From Nesterenkonia salmonea (lineage in GTDB: Bacteria; Actinomycetota; Actinomycetes; Actinomycetales; Micrococcaceae), in NCBI RefSeq assembly GCF_005771525.1, contig NZ_VAVZ01000008.1, positions 1 to 64,000 on the forward strand: a DNA stretch of 64,000 bases, written 5' to 3'. This document shows, piece by piece, positions 8,033 to 17,128 of this stretch. Within the stretch, counting starts at the first letter, position 1. Every line of letters begins with the position of its first letter. Position numbers and translations under genes: made by a program. The notes beneath the pieces are model-generated. The model did not search any database. It saw only the letters and a program-made list of their open reading frames with translations, and had not been told where the DNA came from.

Positions 8033-10378
8033 GTGACAATCGTCAGGACTGAAGAGTTCACCCACGCCCTGGAGGTGCTCCATGGCGGGAAGAACCTCTT
8101 CCTCACCGGTAAGGCCGGCACCGGCAAGTCCACGCTGATCCGCCAGTTCATGTCCGAGACGCAGCGCAGCGTCGTCGTCACCGCTCCCACCGGCATTGCG
8201 GCACTCAATGTGGACGGGTACACCATCCACCGGCTGTTCAGCCTGCACCCGAATACGACCATTAGCGACATCCGCGGGGGACGCTACTACCCGGGTCGCT
8301 TCGCGGAGACGCTACGGAACCTGCAGACGCTCATCATTGATGAGGCATCCATGGTGCGGGCGGACCTGTTCGATCAGATTGTCGCGGCGCTGGAGAGGTT
8401 CGGACCACGTCCGGGGCGGGCCTACGGGGGAGTGCAGCTTGTGCTGGTGGGGGACCTGCTGCAGCTGCCGCCGGTGGTGCCCGAATACGACCAGCAGATC
8501 TTCGAAACCACCTATGACACCCCCTACTTCTTCTCCGCGGCGCAGTATCTGGAGGAGGACTTTCCGACTGTCGCGCTGACTCAGGTGTTCCGGCAGCAGG
8601 GTGACCAGCGGCTCACCTCCATCCTCAACGCCTCCCGTGAAGGTGTGCTGTTGAACTCTGCCCGGGAGGAGCTCAACACCCGTGTGGACCCAGACTTTGA
8701 GCCTGCCGAGGGTGAGTTCTGGCTGACCCTGGCCACCACCAATAGGATCGCCAATGCCCGCAATCGCCAGCGGTTGGAGAGGCTCGACGCCGCCGAACAC
8801 CGCAGTTACGCGCAGCTCACCGGTGACACCGAGGGTTTCGAACCACCTACGGCCAGCGAGCTGGTGTTCAAAGTGGGAGCGCAGATCATGCTGCTCACCA
8901 ACGACCCGCTGGACCGGTGGGTCAACGGCACCCTGGGCAAGGTGGCCGCCGTCGGCCGGACTGACAGCGGTGAGATGAGCGTGCAGGTGGAGGTCCGCGA
9001 CGGCGGCATGGTGACGGTGACGCCGGCCCGGTGGGAGGTCACCCAGCCCGTGGCTGACGCCGGAGGGATGACTCATCGGGTGGTGGGGTCCTTCACCCAG
9101 CTGCCGTTCAAGCTTGCCTGGGCCATCACCATCCACAAATCTCAGGGCCAAACCCTGGACCGGCTCATTGTGGACCTCCGGGGTGGGACGTTCGCACCGG
9201 GACAGCTCTACGTGGCGCTCAGCCGGGCCACCTCATGGGAGGGCCTGGTCCTCACCCGCCCGGTGCTGCCCAAGGACATGAAGACCGACCGGCGGATCCT
9301 GAGGTTCCTGCGCCGGACCACTGCGGAGGGCACCGCGCACCGGTTCTGTGCTGTGGCGGCGCTGACAGTCGGGCACGAGGGGATGCGCGACCGGCCCCGG
9401 CCAGTGGAGATCGCGGTCGCGTTCGAGGACGGCACGGCGATCAGCACCCTGGTGAACCCGCAGCGTGACCTGGCCGATGCGCGAACTGCCTATGGAGTCT
9501 CCGCGGCGGACGTTCTCCTGGCGCCGACGCTGGCCGAGGCGTGGGGACTGATCGGTCACGCAGTAGCGGGGTGCACACCGGTGGGGCCGGGTATCGACCG
9601 TACGCTTGGGCTGCTGGACTTCGAGCTGAAGCGTTTGGGGCATGTGGTCCCGTTGGCTTTCGGGATCGAGGTCGGTGGTGCGTCACCCCGGGATTTTGCT
9701 TCAGCGCTCGACGCCGCCCGTGCCGCCCTGGACAGTTTTGATTCAGGCCGTGCGGACGTGCTGTCCGCAACGGCGTTCGACGAGCCTGATGCTGAGCAGG
9801 GGGGCGAGGGTTATCTGCTGACTCGGGATGCTGCGACGCCGAGTCCGACCTTTGAACATCTGCCCGGTCTGGCGGCGCTGCTGGACCTCTCCCGCGCCGT
9901 CGGCGCCGTTCTGGTGGGACCGGAGTCTGCGGCCGCTCCTCAGGTGGGAGATGATGAATGGCACGAGGCTGCACGCCCTCTGCTGGCAGATCAGCTGCGC
10001 ACCGCGGTTGAGAGAGTCCGTGTGCCGGCGGTATTTGGGGCGCGGCTCCGGGGCGTTGAACAGGTGCTGGGTGAGCAGATCCTGCCGGAGCAGGACGACG
10101 CACATGTGCCAGTCGGGGAGGTCTTTCGTGCAGGAACACGAGTGTGCTTCACCGGCACCACCATGGGGCCCGATGGCCGGGAGTGGTCCCGGGAGGCAAT
10201 GCATGCTCTGGCTGAGCAGCGGGGACTCCTGCCGGCGAACAACGTGACCAAGACTAAGTGCGATGTATTGGTGGTGGCGGAGCTTGGCACGCAGTCGCGT
10301 AAGGCTCAGAACGCCCACAACTGGGGAAAGCCCGTCATCGAGGCCCATGAATTTTTCCGCTGGGCCGAGGTTTCTTGA
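8033..10378 (+). CDS. PIF1-like helicase with a degenerate DnaQ-like region and C-terminal BRCT domain
   Basis: 781 residues from a GTG preceded by GGGAGG. Residues 1-420 form a PIF1/RecD-type helicase: Walker A G-K-A-G-T-G-K-S-T (26-34), A-P-T-G-I-A-A motif (51-57), Walker B I-I-D-E-A-S (101-106), V-G-D-L-L-Q-L-P-P-V (139-148) and I-H-K-S-Q-G-Q-T-L near 367. Residues about 437-545 align with DEDD exonucleases (L-V-N-P-Q-R, Y-G-V-S, A-P-T, V-A-G), but the catalytic D-x-E-T and H-N-x-x-F-D positions read as non-acidic residues. Residues about 698-778 are a BRCT domain (F-T-G-T-T-M, K-T-K-C-D-V-L-V-V). Likely acts on DNA junctions or break ends. Confidence 0.85.
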   Translation: MTIVRTEEFTHALEVLHGGKNLFLTGKAGTGKSTLIRQFMSETQRSVVVTAPTGIAALNVDGYTIHRLFSLHPNTTISDIRGGRYYPGRFAETLRNLQTLIIDEASMVRADLFDQIVAALERFGPRPGRAYGGVQLVLVGDLLQLPPVVPEYDQQIFETTYDTPYFFSAAQYLEEDFPTVALTQVFRQQGDQRLTSILNASREGVLLNSAREELNTRVDPDFEPAEGEFWLTLATTNRIANARNRQRLERLDAAEHRSYAQLTGDTEGFEPPTASELVFKVGAQIMLLTNDPLDRWVNGTLGKVAAVGRTDSGEMSVQVEVRDGGMVTVTPARWEVTQPVADAGGMTHRVVGSFTQLPFKLAWAITIHKSQGQTLDRLIVDLRGGTFAPGQLYVALSRATSWEGLVLTRPVLPKDMKTDRRILRFLRRTTAEGTAHRFCAVAALTVGHEGMRDRPRPVEIAVAFEDGTAISTLVNPQRDLADARTAYGVSAADVLLAPTLAEAWGLIGHAVAGCTPVGPGIDRTLGLLDFELKRLGHVVPLAFGIEVGGASPRDFASALDAARAALDSFDSGRADVLSATAFDEPDAEQGGEGYLLTRDAATPSPTFEHLPGLAALLDLSRAVGAVLVGPESAAAPQVGDDEWHEAARPLLADQLRTAVERVRVPAVFGARLRGVEQVLGEQILPEQDDAHVPVGEVFRAGTRVCFTGTTMGPDGREWSREAMHALAEQRGLLPANNVTKTKCDVLVVAELGTQSRKAQNAHNWGKPVIEAHEFFRWAEVS

Positions 10379-10474
10379 AGCAAACGGACTCGTGACAGAG
10401 GCATCCGGCGAATCTAGTGTCCGTACCTGGAGCTAGAGTGATACACGACACATACCTCTACGGAAGGATGAGAC

Positions 10475-11125
10475 GTGAACTCACAACAGCACCAAGCGGT
10501 TCTCGCTGCATTGGACGAAATTGACGAGTCGGACTTCCAGGACGGCCGCGTGGGCTGGCCGGGTGAAATCTCCACAGCACTGGTGGATGCCGTCTTCTCA
10601 ATACGGGCTCGGTACGAGTCACCGACGCCTGGTAAAGGCGTCCTGGGCCGGGTCGAGTCCTTCAGAAGAACACATGAGGATCGGCGTGACGACTTGAAGG
10701 CACTCGTGGAGTTGGGTGAGTCCGAAATTACCGGCATCATGGGGGCCACACAGACGGGCGGAAGAGCGAAAAGTGTGGCAGTGATTGAAGCCGCTCAGGC
10801 GCTGTCGAACATCGGGTTGAATCAGGCTGCCCATGTGACCGACAGCAACGTGGACGACGCAAAGCGCGCGTACACAGATGTCCATGGACTCGGCTGGATA
10901 ACGTTCGAGTACTTCCTCATGCTCTTGGGCAAGCCAGGTATCAAGGCTGACACTATGGTCCGGCGTTTCGTCAACGACGCTCTGGGCGCCGAAAACTTAG
11001 ACAAGGTCGACGCCAGAACGGCCCATGGTCTGCTCACTGAGATATTCAAGAAGTACAACAAAGACCACTGGAAGGGTCTCTCGACGCTGGATCACGCTAT
11101 CTGGCGCTATCAGCGTCGTCGCTGA
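10475..11125 (+). CDS. HhH-GPD-like (endonuclease III superfamily-like) protein, function unknown
   Basis: 216 residues, GTG start with GGAAGGA seven bases upstream. The middle carries a helix-hairpin-helix-like V-H-G-L-G-W-I-T-F-E-Y-F followed by I-K-A-D-T-M-V-R-R-F-V, which resembles the G-I-G-x-K-T-A ... V-D-x-x-V-x-R segment of the Nth/MutY glycosylase fold. The Fe-S cysteines of Nth are absent. A role in DNA recognition fits the neighbouring repair genes, but catalysis is not shown. Confidence 0.55.
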   Translation: MNSQQHQAVLAALDEIDESDFQDGRVGWPGEISTALVDAVFSIRARYESPTPGKGVLGRVESFRRTHEDRRDDLKALVELGESEITGIMGATQTGGRAKSVAVIEAAQALSNIGLNQAAHVTDSNVDDAKRAYTDVHGLGWITFEYFLMLLGKPGIKADTMVRRFVNDALGAENLDKVDARTAHGLLTEIFKKYNKDHWKGLSTLDHAIWRYQRRR

Positions 11126-11156
11126 TCCGTAGACTGCATACGCCTGTTCTCACTTC

Positions 11157-11969
11157 TCAGGGGTTGCGGGCCTCGGCTCCGGTGAGGAACCCGCGGAGCA
11201 CATTGGTGAAGACCTCGGCCTTTTCGGCGTGGACCCAGTGACCGGCGTTATTGATGGTGGTCAGGGTGGCGCGCGGAAACAGTTCCCGCATGGTGGAGCC
11301 GTACTCATCTTTGATGTAGTCGGACTTTTCGCCGGCAATCCAGAGGACCGGGCCCTCGTACGTCGTGTCTTCGAAGTCGGGGAACCCGGCGATGGTCGGA
11401 AGGGACTCGCGCAGCAGCTTCAGGTTGACCTTCCACCGGAATCCATCACTGGTGCGGGCAAGACTCTGGAGCAGGAAGCCGCGCACCATGTTCTCTGGGA
11501 TCGGGTCCAGCAGCTGCTTATCGGCCTCACCTCGGGAATTGAGCTCCTCAAGGTCCAGCGCAGCGAGGCTGTCCAGAAGGTGTTCGAACTCTTCCATGGA
11601 TTCACGCTTCACCGGGGAAATGTCCACCACGACGAGCCGGCTGACCAGCTCGGGGTGGCGCAGGGCCAGCACCATGGCCACCTTTCCTCCCATGGAGTGG
11701 CCCACCAAGTTGATCGGGCCGTCACTGGCCACCGTGCTGCGCAGGTGCTCAGCCACCACGTCGGCCTGGCTCACATAGTCGAAGTCCTCCGTCCAGTCCG
11801 AAGCACCGTGATTCGGCAGGTCCACCAGGAGTGATTGGAATTCGGACTGCAGGCCTTTGGCGATCTGCGTAAAGTTCCGGCCCTGGCCGAACAGTCCAGG
11901 CAGGAATGCGACGATCTCCCCAGAGTCTCCGACAGTCTGAGTGTTGATCGAAAGTGAGTCCTCGGCCAT
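11157..11969 (-). CDS. Alpha/beta hydrolase (YbfF-like esterase)
   Basis: 270 residues. The nucleophile elbow G-H-S-M-G-G lies near residue 92, the oxyanion segment L-P-G-L-F-G-Q near 25, and the catalytic His in N-A-G-H-W-V-H near 246. It resembles the YbfF/acyl-CoA-thioesterase-like esterases. No signal peptide, so cytosolic. It is divergent from ku, with about 185 bases between starts. Confidence 0.8.
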   Translation of the reverse strand: MAEDSLSINTQTVGDSGEIVAFLPGLFGQGRNFTQIAKGLQSEFQSLLVDLPNHGASDWTEDFDYVSQADVVAEHLRSTVASDGPINLVGHSMGGKVAMVLALRHPELVSRLVVVDISPVKRESMEEFEHLLDSLAALDLEELNSRGEADKQLLDPIPENMVRGFLLQSLARTSDGFRWKVNLKLLRESLPTIAGFPDFEDTTYEGPVLWIAGEKSDYIKDEYGSTMRELFPRATLTTINNAGHWVHAEKAEVFTNVLRGFLTGAEARNP

Positions 11970-12154
11970 AAAAAGTCTCCTGTTCGGCGTCGAGCAACGG
12001 CACCTGTCAGGATACGCACCCCGAGGGCTTCCCGCGGAACCGCGGTCGAAACATCTCGACAGTGCGGTATACCTCAGGCTTCACCAAGGCCCTGATGATT
12101 AGATGTCCACCTGAGGTGTACCGACCGAACTCGTGAGGACAGGTGATCAACCCC

Positions 12155-12979
12155 ATGCGCGCCATTTGGACTGGAGAAGTGAGCTTCGGGCTGGTGTCCG
12201 TGCCGGTGAAGCTCTACTCGGCGACCAAGAGTCATGATGTGAGCCTGCACCAGGTGCATGACGCCGACGGCGGCCGCATCCGCTACCAGCGCCGGTGTGA
12301 AGTCTGCGATAAGGCCGTTGACTACAAGAACATCGACCGGGCCTTCGAGGACGGCGAGAAGTCGGTGGTCATCACCAAAGATGAGCTCGACGACCTGCCG
12401 GCCGATGAGTCCAAAGAGATCGCAGTGGAGCAGTTCGTCCCCGCCGATCAGATCGACTCCATGGTGATGGACAAGTCCTACTATCTGGAACCGGCCGGCA
12501 AGAACGCCAAAGCCTATGTGCTCCTGCGGCGCACCCTGGACGCTGCGGACCGTTCAGCAGTAGTGACCTTCACTCTGCGGTCCAAGACGCGTCTCGGTGT
12601 GCTGCGAGTCCGCGGTGACGTGATCGTGCTCCAGGGCCTTCGCTGGGCCGATGAGCTGCGCGAACCGGAGTTCGACATTCCCGCCTCGAAAGTGTCCAAG
12701 AAGGAGCAGGACATGGCCTCCTCACTCGTGGAGTCCTACAGCGAGGACTTCGAACCTGAGCGATTCACCGATGAGTATCAGGAGCAGCTGCAGACGCTGA
12801 TCGACGAGAAGCTCGAATCCGGAGAGGAGATTGACACGGATGCGACCTTCGGGGAGACGGAGGATGACGACGACGGAGACGGCAATGTGGTGGATCTTAT
12901 GGAAGCTCTGAAGAAGTCCGTCGACGATCGCCGAAAGACCTCTGGCAAGAAGTCAGGCGGCACAAAGAAGTCCGCGTGA
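12155..12979 (+). CDS. ku: Ku DNA end-binding protein (NHEJ)
   Basis: 274 residues. The start M-R-A-I-W-T-G is the family norm and AGGTGA lies 8 bases before it. A GTG at 12143 would add four residues and also follows a GAGG. The beta-barrel core is recognisable, with V-P-V-K-L-Y-S-A-T and R-I-R-Y-Q-R-R-C-E-V-C. The tail after about residue 225 is acidic, then ends in a lysine-rich K-K-S-G-G-T-K-K-S-A, as in DNA-binding Ku C-termini. It recruits LigD to double-strand breaks. Confidence 0.95.
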   Translation: MRAIWTGEVSFGLVSVPVKLYSATKSHDVSLHQVHDADGGRIRYQRRCEVCDKAVDYKNIDRAFEDGEKSVVITKDELDDLPADESKEIAVEQFVPADQIDSMVMDKSYYLEPAGKNAKAYVLLRRTLDAADRSAVVTFTLRSKTRLGVLRVRGDVIVLQGLRWADELREPEFDIPASKVSKKEQDMASSLVESYSEDFEPERFTDEYQEQLQTLIDEKLESGEEIDTDATFGETEDDDDGDGNVVDLMEALKKSVDDRRKTSGKKSGGTKKSA

Positions 12980-13001
12980 GCGGCGTCGCGCCCACAGTCC
13001 G

Positions 13002-13637
13002 CTAGGCCGGAGAGAGGCCTCGCGGGTGGTGATCCCAGCAGGCTTCAGCGTCACGGAGCCGCCCGGAACCGCTGCGGACCGCATACAGGGCCAGGATCCC
13101 GATGATCGCCGATGGATTGTGCAGGTGTCCGCTAAGTGCCGCCTCCACCGCGTCGGCAAGATCGACCCACGCGAACTCCATCTCAGCCTCTTCAGCCTCG
13201 CGGACGTGACGTTCAGCGTGCGGCAGTTCGGTGAGCCCTTCAGCCAGATACACACGAATGGCTTCATTCTGCGCGCCAGGGGTGGTGTAGAAGTCCACCA
13301 GCGTGTGCCAACTGGCCGCGGTGAGATCAGTCTCTTCCGCCAGTTCCCGCTGGGCCGCCGTGAGCATCGGCTCACCTTCGACGTCTAGAAGCCCGGCTGG
13401 GATCTCCCACAGGTCCATGCGCACCGGGTGACGGTACTGTTTGATCAGCAGGACGCGATCCTCGGCGTCTACTGCCACCACGGCGACCGCCCCCGGGTGG
13501 GTGATGAATACCCGAGTGAGCTCCTCGCCCGACTCACCGAAGCGGAACCGCTCCTCGGCCACATTGAAGACCGGAGTGCTCAGCAGAACTCCCGATAAGG
13601 TGACCGGATGTTCCGCAGGCGAATCGCTCAGGTTCAT
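13002..13637 (-). CDS. NUDIX hydrolase (ADP-ribose pyrophosphatase-like)
   Basis: 211 residues. The Nudix box is P-A-G-L-L-D-V-E-G-E followed by A-A-Q-R-E-L-A-E-E-T. The preceding Y-R-H-P-V-R and L-W-E-I-P-A-G are typical of ADP-ribose diphosphatases. Likely hydrolyses ADP-ribose or a related nucleoside diphosphate sugar in the cytosol. It converges with ku, leaving 22 bases between stops. Confidence 0.85.
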   Translation of the reverse strand: MNLSDSPAEHPVTLSGVLLSTPVFNVAEERFRFGESGEELTRVFITHPGAVAVVAVDAEDRVLLIKQYRHPVRMDLWEIPAGLLDVEGEPMLTAAQRELAEETDLTAASWHTLVDFYTTPGAQNEAIRVYLAEGLTELPHAERHVREAEEAEMEFAWVDLADAVEAALSGHLHNPSAIIGILALYAVRSGSGRLRDAEACWDHHPRGLSPA

Positions 13638-13798
13638 GCGCTCAGCTTACGGGCTTTCGCAGGTCGACGCCGCGTGCGCACCGTGTGGCATTCAGCGTGT
13701 TTTCAGCGCAAGCCCTGTGACTGGGCAGAGTCCTTGCCTACGTTGTGGGCCTGACCGATGTGCGCCCGTGCACGACCGACTGACGGAGATGAACCGCA

Positions 13799-14353
13799 AT
13801 GTCTGGACCAAGCACTACGACGTCGGTGTTGCCCCTGGTGAGCACTGCTGCGCTGGTGGCTTTCCTGGCCGCCTGCACTTCTGATGATGAGCCGCAGATC
13901 GAGACCATTGACCCCAACGATCTCGAGACTGAGGCGCCCGAGCAGGAGGAGACGCTGGTCGGCGACCCAGAAGCCGAAGGAGACGGCGTGTGTGCTCTGC
14001 TGAGTCCGGACGACATCGAAGCGGTGACGGGGGAGCCGGTGAGCGCCGGTGCGTCCGCCGGAGAGAGCAGCGAGATCGAATCATGCATGTGGTCCCACCC
14101 GGAGGCTGACCACCGGGGAGCCCATGTTCTGAGCATCAGCAGCGGCGAACTTCCCGGCGAGGAACTGTTCGAAAGTATCACCAGCGGTGAGCCCACCGAT
14201 GTGACGAACACCGATGAGGCTGCGTTCGATCCAGAGAGTCAGAGCCTGTGGCTGCGCTCCGGCGAGACCGTTCTCCAGCTGTACCTCAACGGCGTGGAAT
14301 CCAGTGAAGAGGAGTTCGTCGAGCTGGCGGAGATCATGGTGGACAACCTCTGA
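13799..14353 (+). CDS. Secreted lipoprotein of unknown function, DUF3558-like
   Basis: 184 residues with a short signal peptide ending in the lipobox F-L-A-A-C (Cys26), so lipid-anchored outside the membrane. The mature part is strongly acidic, then shows D-G-V-C-A-L-L-S-P-D-D-I-E-A-V-T-G near residue 60 and a second Cys in E-S-C-M-W. This pattern is shared with actinobacterial DUF3558-type lipoproteins, and the two cysteines may form a disulfide. GGAG precedes the ATG. Confidence 0.65.
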   Translation: MSGPSTTTSVLPLVSTAALVAFLAACTSDDEPQIETIDPNDLETEAPEQEETLVGDPEAEGDGVCALLSPDDIEAVTGEPVSAGASAGESSEIESCMWSHPEADHRGAHVLSISSGELPGEELFESITSGEPTDVTNTDEAAFDPESQSLWLRSGETVLQLYLNGVESSEEEFVELAEIMVDNL

Positions 14354-14445
14354 CACCTCTGCGGACCGCACGAGGCACCCCGGCACGGTGCTGGACCATG
14401 GAATAGGCTGTGGGCAGACCCATCAACACCGCCTAGGGAGTATGA

Positions 14446-15213
14446 ATGATCCGCATTGTGCTGGTCCGGCACGGAGAGACCGACTGGAACAAGACCCACC
14501 GGCTGCAGGGCCGTTCGGACATTCCGCTGGCCGAATCAGGGGTTCAGCAGGCGCGGATCACCGGCGGTTTTGTCAGGGCTCAGCACCCTCAGCAGGCGTA
14601 TGTGTCCTCCCTCGTCCGCACTCATCAGACCTTCGCGCAGTTCGGACTGGATCTGGAGCCCGCGGTCAGGTCCGATCTTGCTGAGCAGAACCTCGGCGAA
14701 TGGGAAGGTGGTTACGCCGCTGAGATCAGAGACCAGTTCCCGGATCAGTTCGAAGGTTGGCGTGCAGGACGCTTCACCCCGGCTGATGGTGAGTCGTACC
14801 ACGAGCTGGTCACCCGCATGCGCGGCGCCTTCTTCGACATTGTGCGGACAACAGCTGCCGTCCAGCCCACTCCCTCGACGGATCTGAGCTTCGATGTGCG
14901 CACCGCCGTGGCTGTGTCCCATGGGGCAGCCCTGCGGGTGCTCTTCGAGGGTCTGAAGCTCATCGACCGCCACCAGTTCATTCCGCTGACCCCCGCAGCG
15001 GTCAGTGTGATCGACATTCCCCTGCACCGTGGCCCCGTCTCATCCTCACTGCCCAAGGGGGGACTGGGGGATGAGAGGGACGACGACGCCGAAGCGGCCC
15101 TGATCAGCAGCCTCACCGATGAGCAGATCACAGACCTGTGCCGTCTGCGGCTGATCAACCTCTCACCCGAGCTGCTCAACCCTGCGGCCACCGAATCCGT
15201 AGCGATCGGCTGA
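14446..15213 (+). CDS. Histidine phosphatase family protein
   Basis: 255 residues. The catalytic R-H-G-E at residues 8-11, the distal S-L-V-R-T-H-Q-T-F and the late S-H-G-A-A-L-R mark the phosphoglycerate mutase-like superfamily. The substrate is unknown; these enzymes are often general phosphatases. The next gene starts at the very next base after its stop, so it probably forms an operon with the two DUF202 genes. Confidence 0.85.
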   Translation: MIRIVLVRHGETDWNKTHRLQGRSDIPLAESGVQQARITGGFVRAQHPQQAYVSSLVRTHQTFAQFGLDLEPAVRSDLAEQNLGEWEGGYAAEIRDQFPDQFEGWRAGRFTPADGESYHELVTRMRGAFFDIVRTTAAVQPTPSTDLSFDVRTAVAVSHGAALRVLFEGLKLIDRHQFIPLTPAAVSVIDIPLHRGPVSSSLPKGGLGDERDDDAEAALISSLTDEQITDLCRLRLINLSPELLNPAATESVAIG

Positions 15214-15597
15214 GTGCCCGTGTCGCCTGACGTTCCACCCCAGGGTCTTCGGGGGCGCATTCTTGGAGGCGGCACCGAGCCGGATCCGCGCTTCACCTTG
15301 GCCAATGAGCGCACGTTCCTGTCCTGGATCCGCACCTCACTGGCGCTGCTCGCCGGAGGGGTGGCGGTCGAGGCGCTGACCCAGCAGGTCTTTGAACCCC
15401 AGGTGCGCACGGCGTTGGCAGCGGTGCTCCTGGTGTTGGGCGCCCTGTTAGCTGCAGGAGCGTTTACCAGGTGGCTGAGGATCGAACGCAGCCTGAGACA
15501 TAAGCGCCCGCTGCCGCTGCCGCTGATTGCCCCGCTGCTTGGAGTGGGTGCGGCCATGATCTCCGTGGTGCTGATCATCGCTCTTGTGCAGGGCTAA
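15214..15597 (+). CDS. DUF202 (YidH-like) membrane protein 1
   Basis: 127 residues. The DUF202 signature is visible as F-T-L-A-N-E-R-T-F-L-S-W-I-R-T-S-L near residue 30, followed by three membrane helices. Members are small inner-membrane proteins of unknown role. The GTG start directly abuts the stop of the upstream gene, which indicates translational coupling. Confidence 0.8.
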   Translation: MPVSPDVPPQGLRGRILGGGTEPDPRFTLANERTFLSWIRTSLALLAGGVAVEALTQQVFEPQVRTALAAVLLVLGALLAAGAFTRWLRIERSLRHKRPLPLPLIAPLLGVGAAMISVVLIIALVQG

Positions 15598-15600
15598 CTG

Positions 15601-15930
15601 ATGGCCGCCGCAGCTCTAACCCACCAGGACCCCGGGGTGCAGCCAGAACGGACGCTGCTGTCCTGGACAAGGACCGCGCTGCTGCTGCTGGTCGTCGCGG
15701 GCTTTATGCTGCGTTGGGCGCCCTATCACGGTGTTGCGGTGCTCGGGCTTTTCTGCGGTGCGGGGCTCGTTGCTGCCGGTATCTCCCTGAGTCAGCGGCG
15801 TCGGCTCGGGGCCGCAGTGAAGGGAATCAACCAGGAACACTATCCGCCTGCGCTGGCCACGGTGGCAGCGCTGGCGATGGCCGTCATCGGGCTTGGATTG
15901 GCTGCTCTGGTGATGCTCGCAGTGACCTGA
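15601..15930 (+). CDS. DUF202 membrane protein 2
   Basis: 109 residues, three membrane helices and the motif P-E-R-T-L-L-S-W-T-R-T-A-L near residue 16, the short version of the same domain as the upstream gene. The pair starts three bases apart and may form a hetero-oligomer. Function unknown. Confidence 0.8.
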   Translation: MAAAALTHQDPGVQPERTLLSWTRTALLLLVVAGFMLRWAPYHGVAVLGLFCGAGLVAAGISLSQRRRLGAAVKGINQEHYPPALATVAALAMAVIGLGLAALVMLAVT

Positions 15931-16004
15931 GTAAGGGCGCCCGAAGAGGCCGCGGCGTCGTCGTGATCGCTTTTATGCCCCTCGGCGCGGTAAGTTAGAC
16001 CACC

Positions 16005-17084
16005 GTGGCACTGACTATTGGCATCGTGGGACTCCCCAATGTGGGCAAGTCGACCCTTTTTAACGCACTGACCCGGCAGACAATCCTGGCGGCGAACTAT
16101 CCGTTCGCGACCATTGAACCCAATGTGGGTGTGGTGAACCTACCGGATGAGCGGCTGGATAAGCTGGCCGAGATCTTCGGCTCAGCCAAGATCCTGCCGG
16201 CGACGGTGTCTTTCGTGGACATCGCAGGCATCGTCAAGGGGGCGTCTGAAGGCGAAGGATTGGGCAACCAGTTCCTGGCCAATATTCGTGAAGCCCACGC
16301 GATCGCCCAGGTGGTGCGTGTGTTCGAGGACGAGAATGTGGTCCATGTTGACGGCAAGGTAGATCCCACCAGTGACATGGAGACCATCAACACTGAACTG
16401 ATTCTGGCGGATATGCAGACCCTGGAGAACGCGATCCCCAAGCTGGAGAAGCAGGTCTCCGGGAAGAAGGCTGAGAAAGCCACCCTGGATGCCTATTTGG
16501 AAGCGCAGAAGGTGCTTGAGGACGGCCGGACGGTGTTCTCTGAGGCGAAGTCTTTGGATATGGACCAGCTGCGCGGACTGAATCTGCTCACCGCAAAGCC
16601 GCAAATCTTTGTGTTCAATGCCGACGACGGTGTGCTGGGCTCTGCGGAGAAGCAGGCGGAACTGGCAGAGCTGGTGGCGCCGGCTGATGCGGTGTTCCTG
16701 GATGCCAAGCTCGAGGCCGACCTTGTGGAGCTGTCCGCAGAGGAAGCCCGCGAGATGCTGGAGATGAACGGCCAGGATGAGTCAGGTTTGGACCAGCTGG
16801 CCAGGGTCGGTTTCCGCACCCTGGGGCTGCAGACGTATCTGACTGCCGGGCCAAAAGAGTCACGGGCGTGGACCATCAATAAGGGTGATACCGCGCCTGA
16901 GGCAGCCGGGGTGATCCATACTGACTTTCAGCGGGGATTCATCAAGGCGGAGATCGTCAGCTTCGAGGACCTGGTGGCCGCAGGTTCCATGAATGATGCT
17001 AAGTCCGCGGGTAAGGTCCGCCTCGAGGGCAAGGAATACATCATGAAGGACGGCGACGTCGTGGACTTCAAGTTCAACGTGTAG
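16005..17084 (+). CDS. ychF: Redox-regulated ATPase YchF (OLA1 family)
   Basis: 359 residues from a GTG. The P-loop G-L-P-N-V-G-K-S-T lies at 9-17, the G2/G3 region includes V-D-I-A-G, and the altered G4 N-A-D replaces N-K-x-D as usual for YchF. The C-terminal TGS domain ends K-D-G-D-V-V-D-F-K-F-N-V. YchF is an ATP-hydrolysing, ribosome-associated P-loop protein involved in stress and translation control. A near-identical copy of the last eight codons occurs at 18417-18440. Confidence 0.96.
   Translation: MALTIGIVGLPNVGKSTLFNALTRQTILAANYPFATIEPNVGVVNLPDERLDKLAEIFGSAKILPATVSFVDIAGIVKGASEGEGLGNQFLANIREAHAIAQVVRVFEDENVVHVDGKVDPTSDMETINTELILADMQTLENAIPKLEKQVSGKKAEKATLDAYLEAQKVLEDGRTVFSEAKSLDMDQLRGLNLLTAKPQIFVFNADDGVLGSAEKQAELAELVAPADAVFLDAKLEADLVELSAEEAREMLEMNGQDESGLDQLARVGFRTLGLQTYLTAGPKESRAWTINKGDTAPEAAGVIHTDFQRGFIKAEIVSFEDLVAAGSMNDAKSAGKVRLEGKEYIMKDGDVVDFKFNV
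17061..17084 (+). repeat. Direct repeat copy 1: 3' end of ychF
   Basis: These are the last eight codons of ychF including TAG. They match 18417-18440 at 22 of 24 positions. Both differences are third positions of valine codons (GTG versus GTC). Confidence 0.85.
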
Positions 17085-17128
17085 CATCAGCCCCTGAGCA
17101 CAGCACGACCAGTGTCTCACTTCCAGCC

